Source: Betaproteobacteria bacterium
Lineage (GTDB): Bacteria > Pseudomonadota > Gammaproteobacteria > Burkholderiales > SG8-41
Assembly (NCBI GenBank): GCA_028292435.1
Contig: JAQGMI010000062.1
Coordinates: 23,888 to 87,887, forward strand
Length of the DNA: 64,000 nt
Reading direction: 5' to 3'
Shown here: piece by piece, positions 26,821-36,116 of the stretch
Layout of the letters: every line of letters starts with the position of its first letter
Position numbering within the stretch: position 1 is the stretch's first letter
Made by a program: the position numbers and the translations under genes
The notes under the pieces: model-generated
Seen by the model: the letters and a program-made list of their open reading frames with translations, nothing else
What the model was told of the DNA's origin: nothing
Databases searched by the model: none

Positions 26821-27849
26821 ATGGTGAAGTCAGCAACAGCGAAGAAAACTGCGGCCGCGCCGGTCATGGAAATCGGCCGCGAAACGAAGAGCGAGCTCTA
26901 TCGTCTGCAACTCGAACTGCGCTACTGCGAAAAGCGCGCGTACGATCTCTTCCTGCAGAACCTGATCAAGGGCACAAGCCATCTGTCGCTCGGACAGGAA
27001 GCGATTGCCGCCGCGTTCGGCGTTGCGATGCGGCCCGACGACTGGACGTTCTGCACGTATCGCGGTCATGCCCACACGCTGGCGCGCGGCGCGTCGATGG
27101 AAGGCGTGCTCGGCGAACTGATGGGACGCCAATGCGGCCTGCTGGGCGGCAAGGGCGGCTCGATGCATCTGACCGATGTTGCGAAAGGCGCCATGGGTTC
27201 GTACGCGATCATCGGCGCGCATCTGCCGGTCGCGGCGGGCGCTGCGTGGTCGGCTCAATATCGCGGCACGGAGCAGGTCGCGGTGTGCTTCTTCGGCGAT
27301 GGCACGACCAACATCGGCGCGTTTCACGAAGCGCTGAATTTCGCCGCGGTGTGGAAACTGCCGGTCATCTTCGTGTGCGAAAACAACCTGTACATGGAAT
27401 ACACGCCGATTTCGACGGTCACCGCGGTCGAGCATCCAGCCGCCGACCGCGCATCTGCATACGGCCTGCCGCGGATCGTGGTCGACGGCAACGATGCGGA
27501 CGCTGTGTACCAAGTGGCAAGCGAAGCGCTGGTGAAGGCGCGCGCAGGCGGCGGTCCTTCGCTGATCGAGGCAATGACTTATCGCCACAGCGGTCATTCG
27601 CGCGCCGATCCCGGTAAATACCGGCCCGAAGGCGAGCTCGACCGCTGGCTCCTCAAAGATCCGCTCGTGATGTACCGGGCGCGCCTTCTCAAGGAAGGCT
27701 TCAACGAGCCGACGCTCAAAGACATGGAAAGCGTCGCGATGGGCAAGGTGGACGCCGCAACCGAGACCGCGAAGGGCTCGCCGTTGCCGTCGATCGACGA
27801 TATCGAGAAAAACGTGTTTGCCGACGGGGGTGCCGCATGGCGGAACTGA
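26821..27849 (+). CDS. 2-oxoacid dehydrogenase E1 component, alpha subunit
   Basis: 342 residues from the ATG at 26821 (AGGAG just before). The thiamine diphosphate motif GDG (159-161) to NN (188-189) is present in FFGDGTTNIGAFHEAL and CENN, and the phosphorylation-loop-like YRHSGHSRADPGKYR follows. Together with the next gene it would form an alpha2beta2 E1 that decarboxylates pyruvate, acetoin or a related 2-oxo compound. The size is closest to acetoin dehydrogenase/PDH E1-alpha. The beta gene overlaps its end by 13 bases. Confidence 0.93.
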   Translation: MVKSATAKKTAAAPVMEIGRETKSELYRLQLELRYCEKRAYDLFLQNLIKGTSHLSLGQEAIAAAFGVAMRPDDWTFCTYRGHAHTLARGASMEGVLGELMGRQCGLLGGKGGSMHLTDVAKGAMGSYAIIGAHLPVAAGAAWSAQYRGTEQVAVCFFGDGTTNIGAFHEALNFAAVWKLPVIFVCENNLYMEYTPISTVTAVEHPAADRASAYGLPRIVVDGNDADAVYQVASEALVKARAGGGPSLIEAMTYRHSGHSRADPGKYRPEGELDRWLLKDPLVMYRARLLKEGFNEPTLKDMESVAMGKVDAATETAKGSPLPSIDDIEKNVFADGGAAWRN

Positions 27850-28814
27850 CATACCGCGACGCCGTTGCCGCCGGCATTGCGCAGGAAATGGAGCGCGACG
27901 AGAGCGTCGTATTTCTCGGCGAAGACGTCGCAGCCGCGGGCGGCGTATTTAAGGCGACGGTCGGCCTGCTCGAAAAATTCGGGCCCAGGCGCGTGCGCGA
28001 CTGTCCGATCTCCGAACAGGCGATTCTTGGTGCGGCCATGGGCGCGGCGATGACCGGCTTGCGGCCGATTGCGGAAATCATGTTCTCGGACTTTCTCGCG
28101 GTGTGCTGGGACATCGTCGCGAACGAAATCGCGAAGTCGCGCTATATGACAAACGGCCAGATTTCGCTGCCGCTGGTAATTCGCACGGCGAACGGCGCGG
28201 GGTCGCGTTTCGGTGCGCAGCATTCGCAGGCGGTTGAGAACTGGGCGATGATGATTCCCGGCATCAAGGTGATCGCTCCGGCGTTTCCGGCCGACGTCAA
28301 AGGCCTGCTGGCTGCCGCGGTGCGCGACCCCGATCCGGTCCTGTTCTTCGAGCAGAAATCGCTGTATCCGATGAAAGGCGAAGTGCCTGACGGCGAATAT
28401 GTCGATGTACTCGGTAAAGCGAAAGTGCTGCGCCGAGGCGGCGACTGCACGATCGTCGCGCTCGCGTCGATGGTGCATAAATCGCTCGACGCCGCCGACG
28501 TGCTGAAGAAAGAGCATGGCATCGATTGCACAGTGGTCGATGTGCGTTCACTCGTGCCGCTCGATACGCAGACCATTCTGTCGGAAGTCGGCAAAACCGG
28601 GCGCCTGTTCACGGTCGAAGAAAATCCGCGGCTTTGCGGCTGGGGCGCCGAAATCGCGTCGATCGCCGCCGAGGAATGTTTCTGGAGCCTCGACGCGCCG
28701 ATCGTACGCATTACGACGCCGCATGTTCCGCTGCCGTCGGCCGACCTGCTCGAAGACAATACAATTCCTTCAGTCGCGCGCATCGTGCGCGAAATCCGCG
28801 CAAAGATGGATTAA
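27837..28814 (+). CDS. 2-oxoacid dehydrogenase E1 component, beta subunit
   Basis: 325 residues, the standard length for E1-beta. Segments typical of the family: YRDAVAAGIAQEMERDESV, GEDVAAAGGVFKAT, FGAQHSQAVENW, and the C-terminal transketolase part LRRGGDCTIVALASM, VVDVRSLVPLD and TVEEN. It overlaps E1-alpha by 13 bases with the ribosome site inside that gene, so equal output of the two subunits is expected. The E2 gene comes two genes later, separated by an amidohydrolase. Confidence 0.94.
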   Translation: MAELTYRDAVAAGIAQEMERDESVVFLGEDVAAAGGVFKATVGLLEKFGPRRVRDCPISEQAILGAAMGAAMTGLRPIAEIMFSDFLAVCWDIVANEIAKSRYMTNGQISLPLVIRTANGAGSRFGAQHSQAVENWAMMIPGIKVIAPAFPADVKGLLAAAVRDPDPVLFFEQKSLYPMKGEVPDGEYVDVLGKAKVLRRGGDCTIVALASMVHKSLDAADVLKKEHGIDCTVVDVRSLVPLDTQTILSEVGKTGRLFTVEENPRLCGWGAEIASIAAEECFWSLDAPIVRITTPHVPLPSADLLEDNTIPSVARIVREIRAKMD

Positions 28815-28842
28815 GGCAGATCTCGTACCGCGAAGATCTTGA

Positions 28843-28983
28843 ACCGCCAAGGACGCGAAGGACGCAAAGGGAAGACAAATGCAGGGCAAACAAATTAAAC
28901 AATGGGATTCGTCGGGCGGAGCTTCTATCGCCAGGTCTCCTTTGTTCCTGCTTTGCCTTCGCGTCCTTGGCGTCCTTTGCGGT
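28843..28983. repeat. imperfect inverted repeat with AAGGACGCN units
   Basis: The left arm (about 28843-28869) reads three 9-base units of the type AAGGACGCN. The right arm (about 28951-28983) is its approximate reverse complement with one extra unit. The roughly 80-base middle also has partial complementarity, so the RNA would fold into a long hairpin. This kind of sequence (CCTTCGCGTCCTTGGCG) is a dispersed repeat in many environmental bacterial genomes, as far as I recall. Here it supplies the ribosome site and the N-terminal codons of the amidohydrolase. Confidence 0.75.
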
Positions 28984-30612
28984 GAAGCTTTTTTTCTTTT
29001 GCCTTTCACGTATGCGGCACAGGTAGCCGACACGATTCTCGTCAACGGCAAGATCGTCACCGTTGACGATCAGTTCCGTATCGCGCAGGCGCTCGCGATC
29101 AAAGACGGCCGCATCGTCGCGGTCGGCCAGTCGGCGCAGATCGCGAAGCTCGCGGTCGGCGGCACGCGCAAGATCGATCTCAAGGGCAGGACGGTCATCC
29201 CGGGCTTGATCGACAACCACGCGCACTGGATCCGCGCGGCCGAGCACGATGAATTGCGTTTCGACGGTGTGACTTCGCGCAAAAAGGCAATCGAAATGCT
29301 GACGGCGCGCGTGCGTGCCGCCAAGCCCGGCGATTGGATAGCCACGCTCGGCGGCTGGTCCGAAGAGCAGTTCACGGACGACGCGCGCGGATTCCCGCTC
29401 GCCGAACTTGACCGCATTGCACCGAACAATCCGGTAGTCATTCAGGCGGTCTATCGGCACAGTTATCTGAACACCGCCGCGTTGAACGCGGCCGGCATTG
29501 ACGCGAATACGCCGGATCCGCGCGGCGGCAAAATCGAGAAGACCGCCGACGGCAAACTGACCGGTGTGATTGCGGGCGCCGGCGGCGTCGCCTTCGTCGC
29601 GGCCAAGGTGCCGTTATTCGAGAAAGACGCGTGGCTCGCGAATACGCGCACGCTCGTGACCCAGCTCAATTCGACCGGCATCACGGCATGGCTGGATGCA
29701 GGCGGCCGCGGCATGGGCGCGCAGCACTATGAACCGTATCAGTATCTCGTTGAACGAAATGAGCTCAATGCCCGCGTGTTCTGGACCACGATCCGCCAGC
29801 CGGCAACGCCGCAGGAAGTCGACAAGGTCCTGCCTGAAATCGCCCAGCAGAAACCGTTTCAGGGCAATGACTGGTTCATGAACATCGGCTGGGGTGAGTC
29901 CGTCTATAACCCGGTGACGACCCAGCTCCTGCGCAAAGAGAGCAATAAAAATCCCGAAGACATTGCGCAGATGCGGCGTGTCGCCGAAGCAATCGCCGCG
30001 CGCGGGCTTTATTTGAATTCGCACGTCGAGATGAGCGACGTCATCGATATTTTTCTGAACGAATACGAAGCGATCAACCGTGCGCAGCCGATACGCGGGC
30101 TGCGCTGGTCGTATTCTCATCTCGATCAGGTTACGCCCGCTCAGCTCGAGCGCATGAAAAACCTCGGCATGACGGCACAGATCCACAGCCGGCCGTTGAT
30201 TCAGGGCGCCCTGATGCACCAGGCGCACGGCGAGCGCGCGTGGGACATGCCGCCGTTCCGGCGGATTCAGGACAGCGGCATCCCATGGGGCCTAGGCTCT
30301 GACGCCACGGCAGTCACGACTTCAAACCCGTTTTATACGCTATGGTTTGCCACGACGGGGCGCATGATCGGTGGCAGGCACGTCAATCGCCAGAGCATCA
30401 CGCGCGAAGAAGCGCTTATCGCGCATACGCGGAACAACGCTTTCATCATTTTTCAGGAAGCGAACCTTGGCGCGCTCGCGCCGGGCAAATATGCCGACCT
30501 GCTGGTGCTCGACCGCGATTACCTCAAGGTGCCGGCGGATCAGATCAAAGATATCAAGCCGCTCATGACGATGGTCGGCGGCAAAGTCGTTTACGAGTCG
30601 TTCAAGCAGTAG
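28879..30612 (+). CDS. amidohydrolase (YtcJ-like) with repeat-derived N-terminus
   Basis: 577 residues. The conserved part begins at about residue 50 (VADTILVNGKIVTVDDQF). The metal-dependent amidohydrolase features follow: GLIDNHAHWIR (HxH type ligand pair), HSYLNTAALNAAG, a SHV/SYSHLDQ pair and the late GLGSDATAVTTSNP with the ligand Asp. This fits the YtcJ/exoenzyme-regulatory-protein branch that hydrolyses amide or N-formyl bonds. The first 45 or so residues come from the inverted repeat and contain a hydrophobic stretch (LFLLCLRVLGVLCGEAFFLL) that could act as a signal peptide or anchor. It interrupts the E1-E2 gene order. Confidence 0.85.
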   Translation: MQGKQIKQWDSSGGASIARSPLFLLCLRVLGVLCGEAFFLLPFTYAAQVADTILVNGKIVTVDDQFRIAQALAIKDGRIVAVGQSAQIAKLAVGGTRKIDLKGRTVIPGLIDNHAHWIRAAEHDELRFDGVTSRKKAIEMLTARVRAAKPGDWIATLGGWSEEQFTDDARGFPLAELDRIAPNNPVVIQAVYRHSYLNTAALNAAGIDANTPDPRGGKIEKTADGKLTGVIAGAGGVAFVAAKVPLFEKDAWLANTRTLVTQLNSTGITAWLDAGGRGMGAQHYEPYQYLVERNELNARVFWTTIRQPATPQEVDKVLPEIAQQKPFQGNDWFMNIGWGESVYNPVTTQLLRKESNKNPEDIAQMRRVAEAIAARGLYLNSHVEMSDVIDIFLNEYEAINRAQPIRGLRWSYSHLDQVTPAQLERMKNLGMTAQIHSRPLIQGALMHQAHGERAWDMPPFRRIQDSGIPWGLGSDATAVTTSNPFYTLWFATTGRMIGGRHVNRQSITREEALIAHTRNNAFIIFQEANLGALAPGKYADLLVLDRDYLKVPADQIKDIKPLMTMVGGKVVYESFKQ

Positions 30613-30627
30613 TCCAGGAGAATTGCA

Positions 30628-31884
30628 ATGGATGTCATCATGCCGCAGCTTGGCGAGACCGTCGCCGAAGGCGTCGTCACCAAGTGGCACAAGAAAGTCG
30701 GCGACACGGTAAAGGCTGACGAGATGCTGTTCGACGTCGAGACCGACAAGGTCAGCACCGAAATCCCGGCGCCGGTCAGCGGCGTCATCGCGCAGATTCT
30801 GGTGCAGGAAGGCGTGACCGCCAAGGTCGGCGCGTCGCTTGCGGTCATTCAGGAGGCCGGCACGAAACCCCCGGCTGCGTCGAGCACCGATAGCGCAGCC
30901 GCAGCCGCTACGAGCCCGGCACGCGAAGCGGCGGTGACGGCGGTCAATGAAATGCCAACCCGACGCCTGACGCCGGCAGCGGCGGGCGAACGCTTGTCGC
31001 CGGTGGTGCGCAGGCTTGTCGCCGAGCATCAGTTGAATCCCGCCGATATCAAAGGCACCGGGCGCGACGGCCGCATCACGCGTGAAGACGTGCTGGCTTT
31101 CATCGATCAGCGCGGCAAGCGCGAGCCGACAGGCGTGAGTACGCAAACGCCGGCGCCTTATACGTTAAGTTCCGGCACGCGCAAGCCGCTCAACAACATT
31201 CGCAAGCGCACCGCCGGGCATCTGACGCAATCGTGGCAAACGGTGCCGCATGTGCTGCAGGCGATTGAGGCCGACTTCATGCGCGTCGAGCAGGTGCGCA
31301 GTGCCGCCGGCGTCGCGTGGAAAGCGCGCGAAGGATTTACGCTGAGCTATCTGCCGTTTATCGCGCGCGCGGTATCGGTGGCGCTGGCCAAGTTTCCGCT
31401 GCTCAATGCCAGTCTCGACGGCGACGATCTCGTGCTCCACGGCCATATCAACATCGGCATCGCGGTCGATCTGAATTTCGATGGCTTGATCGTGCCCGTC
31501 GTCAAAGACGTGCCGAACAAATCGTTGCCGCAGCTCGCGCGGGAAATCAACGATCTGGCGCAACGCGCGCGTGCGAACCGGCTAAAGCCCGACGAACTTT
31601 CCGGCGGCACGTATACGCTGTCGAACTCCGGCGTATTCGGCACGTTAATTACCGCGCCGATCATCAATCAACCGCAGGTTGCGATCCTCTCGACCGACGG
31701 CGTGAAAAAGAAGCCGGTCGTCATCGAAAGCGAAAGCGGCGACAGCATCGCGATCCGCCCGATCGGCGTGCTCGCGCAGTCGTTCGACCATCGCGCGGTT
31801 GACGGCGCTTATTCGGCGGCGTTTTTGCGTGAAGTGAAGACGGTGCTTGAAACCCGCGACTGGACGCAGGCGCTTGCCGCCTGA
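30628..31884 (+). CDS. 2-oxoacid dehydrogenase E2 (dihydrolipoamide acyltransferase)
   Basis: 418 residues in the normal order: one lipoyl domain (1-75, lipoylated K41 in ETDKVSTE), an Ala/Ser/Pro linker, a peripheral E3-binding domain (LSPVVRRLVAEHQLNP to EDVLAFI, about 128-165), a second linker and the catalytic domain with H388 and D392 in HRAVDG. One lipoyl domain suggests an acetoin, branched-chain or pyruvate type complex. AGGAG lies before the ATG. No E3 (lipoamide dehydrogenase) gene is in the window, so a housekeeping E3 would be needed. Confidence 0.94.
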   Translation: MDVIMPQLGETVAEGVVTKWHKKVGDTVKADEMLFDVETDKVSTEIPAPVSGVIAQILVQEGVTAKVGASLAVIQEAGTKPPAASSTDSAAAAATSPAREAAVTAVNEMPTRRLTPAAAGERLSPVVRRLVAEHQLNPADIKGTGRDGRITREDVLAFIDQRGKREPTGVSTQTPAPYTLSSGTRKPLNNIRKRTAGHLTQSWQTVPHVLQAIEADFMRVEQVRSAAGVAWKAREGFTLSYLPFIARAVSVALAKFPLLNASLDGDDLVLHGHINIGIAVDLNFDGLIVPVVKDVPNKSLPQLAREINDLAQRARANRLKPDELSGGTYTLSNSGVFGTLITAPIINQPQVAILSTDGVKKKPVVIESESGDSIAIRPIGVLAQSFDHRAVDGAYSAAFLREVKTVLETRDWTQALAA

Positions 31885-31924
31885 AACGAACTGCATTTTT
31901 TCTGACATCAACTGGACATAGATC

Positions 31925-32857
31925 ATGGCAACCGCAAACATGAAACAACACAAGCTCGGCTGGATCGGGATCGGCCGGATGGGATATGCAATGGCGCAGC
32001 GCCTTGCCGATTCAGGCTGCGATATCGCGGTTTGGAACCGCACGAAAGAAAAGGCGGAGCCGTTAAAAAAGTACGGCGCGAAAGTCGTTGAGTCGCTCGC
32101 CGATCTCGCGGCGTGCGACATCGTGTTCACGATGGTATCGACGGGCAAGGACGTCAAAGAGGTGCTGTTTGGCGCGAACGGCGTACTCGCCAAAGGCAAG
32201 AAGCCGAAAATCGTCGTCGACAGCACTTCGATTTCGCTCGAAGAATCCGCGGAAATTCGCGAGAAGCTCAGCAAGGAAGGCATCCAGTTCCTGTCGGCGC
32301 CGGTGTCGGGCAACGCCAAAGTCATCAAGGCGGGCAAACTCACCGTCGTCGCATCGGGCCCGAAGGACGCGTTCGACGCGGTTGAGCCGTACCTGCAGGC
32401 GATCGGGCAGGGTGTGAGCTACGTGGGCGACGGCGAGCTTTCGCGCATCGCCAAGATCTGTCACAACGTGATGCTTGGTGTCGTGATTCAAAACCTGTGC
32501 GAAATCACGGTGCTCGCCGAGAAGGCCGGCATGCAGCGGCACGCGTTTCTCGATTTTTTGAACAAGAGCGTGATGGGCTCGATGTTTACGCGCTACAAGA
32601 CGCCGGCGCTCTCGAATCTCGACTTTCACGTGACGTTCACGCCCGAGTTGTTGCGCAAGGACATTGATCTGGGCTTGAGTGCCGGCAAGACGCATGGCGT
32701 GCCGATGCCGCTCACGTCGCTGACGCGCGATCTTGTGCAGACGCTGATCGGTCACGGCTACGATCAGGATTTTTCGCAGCTGCTGCTGTTGCAGGCCAAG
32801 GCATCGGGCGTTGAACTGAAGCCTGAGAACGTGCAACTGAGTGACGGATTATCCTAG
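31925..32857 (+). CDS. 3-hydroxyisobutyrate dehydrogenase-family oxidoreductase
   Basis: 310 residues of the beta-hydroxyacid dehydrogenase family. An N-terminal Rossmann loop GWIGIGRMGYAMA (about 12-24), the substrate segment DSTSISLEES/APVSGN and the catalytic lysine K177 (IAKICHN) are visible. It would oxidise a 3-hydroxyacid such as 3-hydroxyisobutyrate or tartronate semialdehyde with NAD(P). The C-terminus overlaps the start of the upstream-extended frame of the next Bug gene, but the preferred Bug start lies 31 bases downstream. A second family member at 54019 is only distantly similar. Confidence 0.9.
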   Translation: MATANMKQHKLGWIGIGRMGYAMAQRLADSGCDIAVWNRTKEKAEPLKKYGAKVVESLADLAACDIVFTMVSTGKDVKEVLFGANGVLAKGKKPKIVVDSTSISLEESAEIREKLSKEGIQFLSAPVSGNAKVIKAGKLTVVASGPKDAFDAVEPYLQAIGQGVSYVGDGELSRIAKICHNVMLGVVIQNLCEITVLAEKAGMQRHAFLDFLNKSVMGSMFTRYKTPALSNLDFHVTFTPELLRKDIDLGLSAGKTHGVPMPLTSLTRDLVQTLIGHGYDQDFSQLLLLQAKASGVELKPENVQLSDGLS

Positions 32858-32888
32858 CAAAATCGTTGCAAACACAAAGGAGGCGCCG

Positions 32889-33851
32889 GTGAAGAAATGG
32901 AGCGTAGTTGCGGTGATGGGGATGGCGCTGGGCGCAGTAGCGGCCAATGCGCAAAATTTCCCGACCAAACCTGTCCACATGTTCATCGGTTTTCCGGCCG
33001 GCACCTCGACCGATATCCTTGCGCGCATGCTCGCGCAGAAGCTTGGCGACCTGTGGGGCCAGAACGTCGTTGCCGATAATCGCGCCGGCGCTGGCAGCTC
33101 GATCGCGGCAGCGGCCGTCGCGAGATCGACACCCGACGGTTACACGCTGCTCTTCAATTCGTCGGCGCAAAGCATCAACCCGTCGCTGTATGCGAAGCTG
33201 CCTTACGACACGCTCAAGGATTTTGTCGAAATTGCCGCGGTGGCATCGCAGCCGAACGTGCTCGTCGTCAATCCGGGCTCGAGCATCAAGTCCGTTGCCG
33301 AGCTGATCGCGGAAGCGAAGGCCAAGCCGGGGCAGCTCAATTTCGGCTCGGCCGGCGTCGGCACCGGCACGCATCTGAATCTCGAAAAATTCAAGCTCGC
33401 GACGGGCGTCGACATCACGCATGTCCCGTATAAAGGCACGCCTGAAGTGGTCACCGACATCATCGGCGGCCGCACCACGGGTTACTTCGCGCCGATCACG
33501 GCCGCGCTGCCGTTCGTGCAGGGCGGCAAGCTGCGCGCGCTCGCGGTGAGCAGCGCCAAACGCTCGAGCCAGTTGCCGAACGTGCCAACGGTGGCCGAAG
33601 CGGGCGTCAAAGGATTCGATTTCCAGTTGTGGTTCGGGCTGTGGGGACCGTCGGGCATGCCGAAAGCCGTCATCGACAAAATCGCGCGCGACACCAACCG
33701 CGTGCTCGCCAGCGCCGAGTTGCGCGAGCAGTTCGCCAAGGCGAGTACCGATCCGCTGATCATGACGCGCGCAGAGTTTGGGCAATTCGTGCGCAAGGAA
33801 ATCGACGAGAACGGGCGCGTGATCAGATCCGCCGGCATTCAGCCTCAATAA
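32889..33851 (+). CDS. Bug/TctC-family solute-binding protein 4
   Basis: 320 residues from a GTG at 32889 that has AAAGGAGG five bases before it; an in-frame GTG at 32841 lies inside the previous gene without such a site. Signal peptide: VKKWSVVAVMGMALGAVAANA. Family segments: FPTKPVHMFIGFPAGTSTDI, DNRAGAGSSI, TPDGYTLLF, VGTGTHLNLEKFKLATG and HVPYKGTPEVVTD. The VGTGTHLN to TPE stretch parallels Bug 2 at 20163, so the two probably recognise related ligands. Aldo/keto reductase 2 follows after 13 bases. Confidence 0.93.
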   Translation: MKKWSVVAVMGMALGAVAANAQNFPTKPVHMFIGFPAGTSTDILARMLAQKLGDLWGQNVVADNRAGAGSSIAAAAVARSTPDGYTLLFNSSAQSINPSLYAKLPYDTLKDFVEIAAVASQPNVLVVNPGSSIKSVAELIAEAKAKPGQLNFGSAGVGTGTHLNLEKFKLATGVDITHVPYKGTPEVVTDIIGGRTTGYFAPITAALPFVQGGKLRALAVSSAKRSSQLPNVPTVAEAGVKGFDFQLWFGLWGPSGMPKAVIDKIARDTNRVLASAELREQFAKASTDPLIMTRAEFGQFVRKEIDENGRVIRSAGIQPQ

Positions 33852-33864
33852 GGCGGGATAAACG

Positions 33865-34908
33865 ATGGATAAAAAAACCGAGGATTCGGGAAGTTCGCGA
33901 CGGCACATCTGGAAACCGCTGGAGATGAAATACCGGCACCTCGGCAAAGCCGGCCCGATGGTGTCGGCGATAGGGCTCGGACGCGGCAGCCAGGCAGTGA
34001 AATTCGGCGAACCGCTCGAATACGAATTCAACGAGACGGTGCGGCGCGCGATCGACGCCGGTATCACGCTCTTCGACAGCTCGGACCTTTACTGGAACGC
34101 GCGGCACGAGGTGCTGCTCGGGCGGGCAGTGGAAGGGCGCCGCCACAAGATCCTGATCACCACCAAGTTCGGCAACATCGATTTGCCGGACGGCAAGAAA
34201 GGCACCAACGGCCGTCCGGAATACGTGATGTCGTCGTGCGAGGCGAGCTTGCAGCGGCTAGGCCTGGAATGCATTGATATTTACTTCATGCATCGCATCG
34301 ATCCGAATACGCCGATCGAAGACACGGTCGGCGCCATGTCGCGGCTCGTCGAACAGGGCAAGGTGCGCTACATCGGGCTGTGCGAAGCGGGTCCCGACAC
34401 TTTGCGCCGTGCGCATAGAGTTCATCCGCTTGCCGCATTGCAGACCGAGTATTCATTGTGGGCGCGGGATTGCGAAACGGAGATCCTGCCGGCGTGCCGT
34501 GAATTGGGCATCGCCTACATGGCGTACGCACCGCTTGGGCGCGGGCTGCTGACCGGCAGCATCAAGACCGTTGACGACCTTCCTCAGAACGATCGACGCC
34601 GAAGACATTCGCGATTTCAACCTGAGAATCTCAAGCGCAATGCCGAACTCGTTGCTCAACTGGGCGCGATGGCCGATCAGCTCGGCGTAACCGCCGCGCA
34701 GCTGGCACTCGCATGGCTGCTCGCGCAGGGCGAGGACATCGTGCCCATACCCGGCACCAATCACGTCAACAATCTCAATCAGAACATGGGCGCGGTCAAC
34801 GTTCAGCTCAGCCAGGACGACGTGCGCAAGCTCAATGCCATGTTCGCGCCGGGTAAGGGCGCAGGAACGCGCTATTCGGAAACTGCGCTCAAGGGCCTCG
34901 GCATCTAA
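33865..34908 (+). CDS. aldo/keto reductase, paralogue of 24421 gene
   Basis: 347 residues; the start at 33865 adds 20 polar residues before the conserved MKYRHLG opening, and an ATG there (about 33925) is an alternative. The tetrad D71, Y76, K101, H143 is complete (FDSSDLY, TTKFGN, YFMHRIDP). Many blocks are shared with the 24421 gene (LPxGKKG, GRPxYV, EDTVGAM, QTEYSLWARD, YAPLGRGLL, RFQPxNL), so both derive from one duplication. Redundant reductases in one operon suggest two aldehydes or two stereoisomers as substrates. Confidence 0.9.
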   Translation: MDKKTEDSGSSRRHIWKPLEMKYRHLGKAGPMVSAIGLGRGSQAVKFGEPLEYEFNETVRRAIDAGITLFDSSDLYWNARHEVLLGRAVEGRRHKILITTKFGNIDLPDGKKGTNGRPEYVMSSCEASLQRLGLECIDIYFMHRIDPNTPIEDTVGAMSRLVEQGKVRYIGLCEAGPDTLRRAHRVHPLAALQTEYSLWARDCETEILPACRELGIAYMAYAPLGRGLLTGSIKTVDDLPQNDRRRRHSRFQPENLKRNAELVAQLGAMADQLGVTAAQLALAWLLAQGEDIVPIPGTNHVNNLNQNMGAVNVQLSQDDVRKLNAMFAPGKGAGTRYSETALKGLGI

Positions 34909-34932
34909 TTTTCATAGTCAGACTGAAAGCAA

Positions 34933-36096
34933 ATGGCAAAACTCAAACGGCCGCCGCGAAAATCGGTGCGCAATGCGCATCTGCGCAAGCATGCGGTGCA
35001 GCGGCGAAGCAGTAAACCGACGACACCCGAATTTGTCTCGCTGCAGGAAATCGTGCTGAAAGCCAAGCGCACTATGACCGCGGACCTGTGGAACCATCTC
35101 GCAGGCGGGTCGGATTCGGAAACCACCTTGAAGCGGAATCGGCAGGCGCTCGACAGCCTCGCATTGCGTCAGCGCGTGCTGGTCGACGTGCGCAATATTG
35201 ATATCACGACGACGCTGCTTGGCAAGACGCTGTCGAGCCCGGTGTTTCTCGCACCAGTCGGCGGCCTTGTCGGCTTCATTAACGCAGAGCAAGGGGCGAT
35301 CCCCGTGGCGCGCGCCGCTGTCGCGCATGGCACCGCCGCGTTCATCAGCACTGCGGCGAAGCCCGGTTTTGAAGCTGCCGCCGCGGCGGTGGACGAGCCG
35401 CTGATATTCCAGCTCTACGTCAGGGCCGATCGCGCTTGGGTGGAGGACATCCTCGATCGCGTCAAAGCGGCCGGCTATCGGGCGCTGTGCGTGTGCGTGG
35501 ACCGTAACTACTACGGCCGGCGCGAACGCGACATCATCAGCCGTGCCAACGTGCGCGAAGGTTTCGGCGATCCCTCGTTTCAGATGGGATTGAAATGGGC
35601 TGACCTCGTGTGGATGAAGCAACACATAGGACTGCCTTTGATCGTAAAAGGCGTGGCGACTGCCGAAGACGCCAAGCTGTCGGTTGAGCACGGCGCCGAT
35701 GTCGTCTATGTATCCAACCACGGCGGCCGTCAGCTCGATCACGCGCAGGGCACGATCGAAGTGCTGCCCGAAGTGGTCGATGCGGTCGCCGGCCGTGCCG
35801 AAATTTTGTGGGACGGCGGTGTGCTGCGCGGCACCGACGTCGTAAAAGCGATTTCGCTTGGCGCGCGCGCGGTTGGCGTCGGCAAACTGCTTGGCTGGTC
35901 GCTCGCCGCCGGCGGCGAAGCGGGTGTGAAGCGCATGCTCGAACTGATGGATGTCGAAGTTCGCACGGCGATGGGATTGATGGGCGTGACTTCGCTTAGT
36001 CAGCTCAATCCGTCGTGGGTGCGGCCGACGCAGCCGACGGGGCCGGCGGGCGTGACGAGTGCGTACCCGCTGCTGGAAGAAACCAAAAAAGCCTGA
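34933..36096 (+). CDS. FMN-dependent alpha-hydroxyacid oxidase/dehydrogenase
   Basis: 387 residues of the lactate/mandelate dehydrogenase and glycolate oxidase family. The active-site His and substrate Arg lie in SNHGGRQLD (H263, R266), and FMN contacts are in APVGG, FQLYVRAD and LWDGGVLRGTDVVKAISLGA. A basic N-terminus of about 30 residues (many Lys/Arg) precedes the domain. It would oxidise a 2-hydroxyacid to the 2-oxoacid, which could then feed the E1/E2 complex encoded upstream; this link is inference. Spacing of 24 and 20 bases to its neighbours fits an operon. Confidence 0.9.
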   Translation: MAKLKRPPRKSVRNAHLRKHAVQRRSSKPTTPEFVSLQEIVLKAKRTMTADLWNHLAGGSDSETTLKRNRQALDSLALRQRVLVDVRNIDITTTLLGKTLSSPVFLAPVGGLVGFINAEQGAIPVARAAVAHGTAAFISTAAKPGFEAAAAAVDEPLIFQLYVRADRAWVEDILDRVKAAGYRALCVCVDRNYYGRRERDIISRANVREGFGDPSFQMGLKWADLVWMKQHIGLPLIVKGVATAEDAKLSVEHGADVVYVSNHGGRQLDHAQGTIEVLPEVVDAVAGRAEILWDGGVLRGTDVVKAISLGARAVGVGKLLGWSLAAGGEAGVKRMLELMDVEVRTAMGLMGVTSLSQLNPSWVRPTQPTGPAGVTSAYPLLEETKKA

Positions 36097-36116
36097 ACCT
36101 CACTGGGAAAACGATC

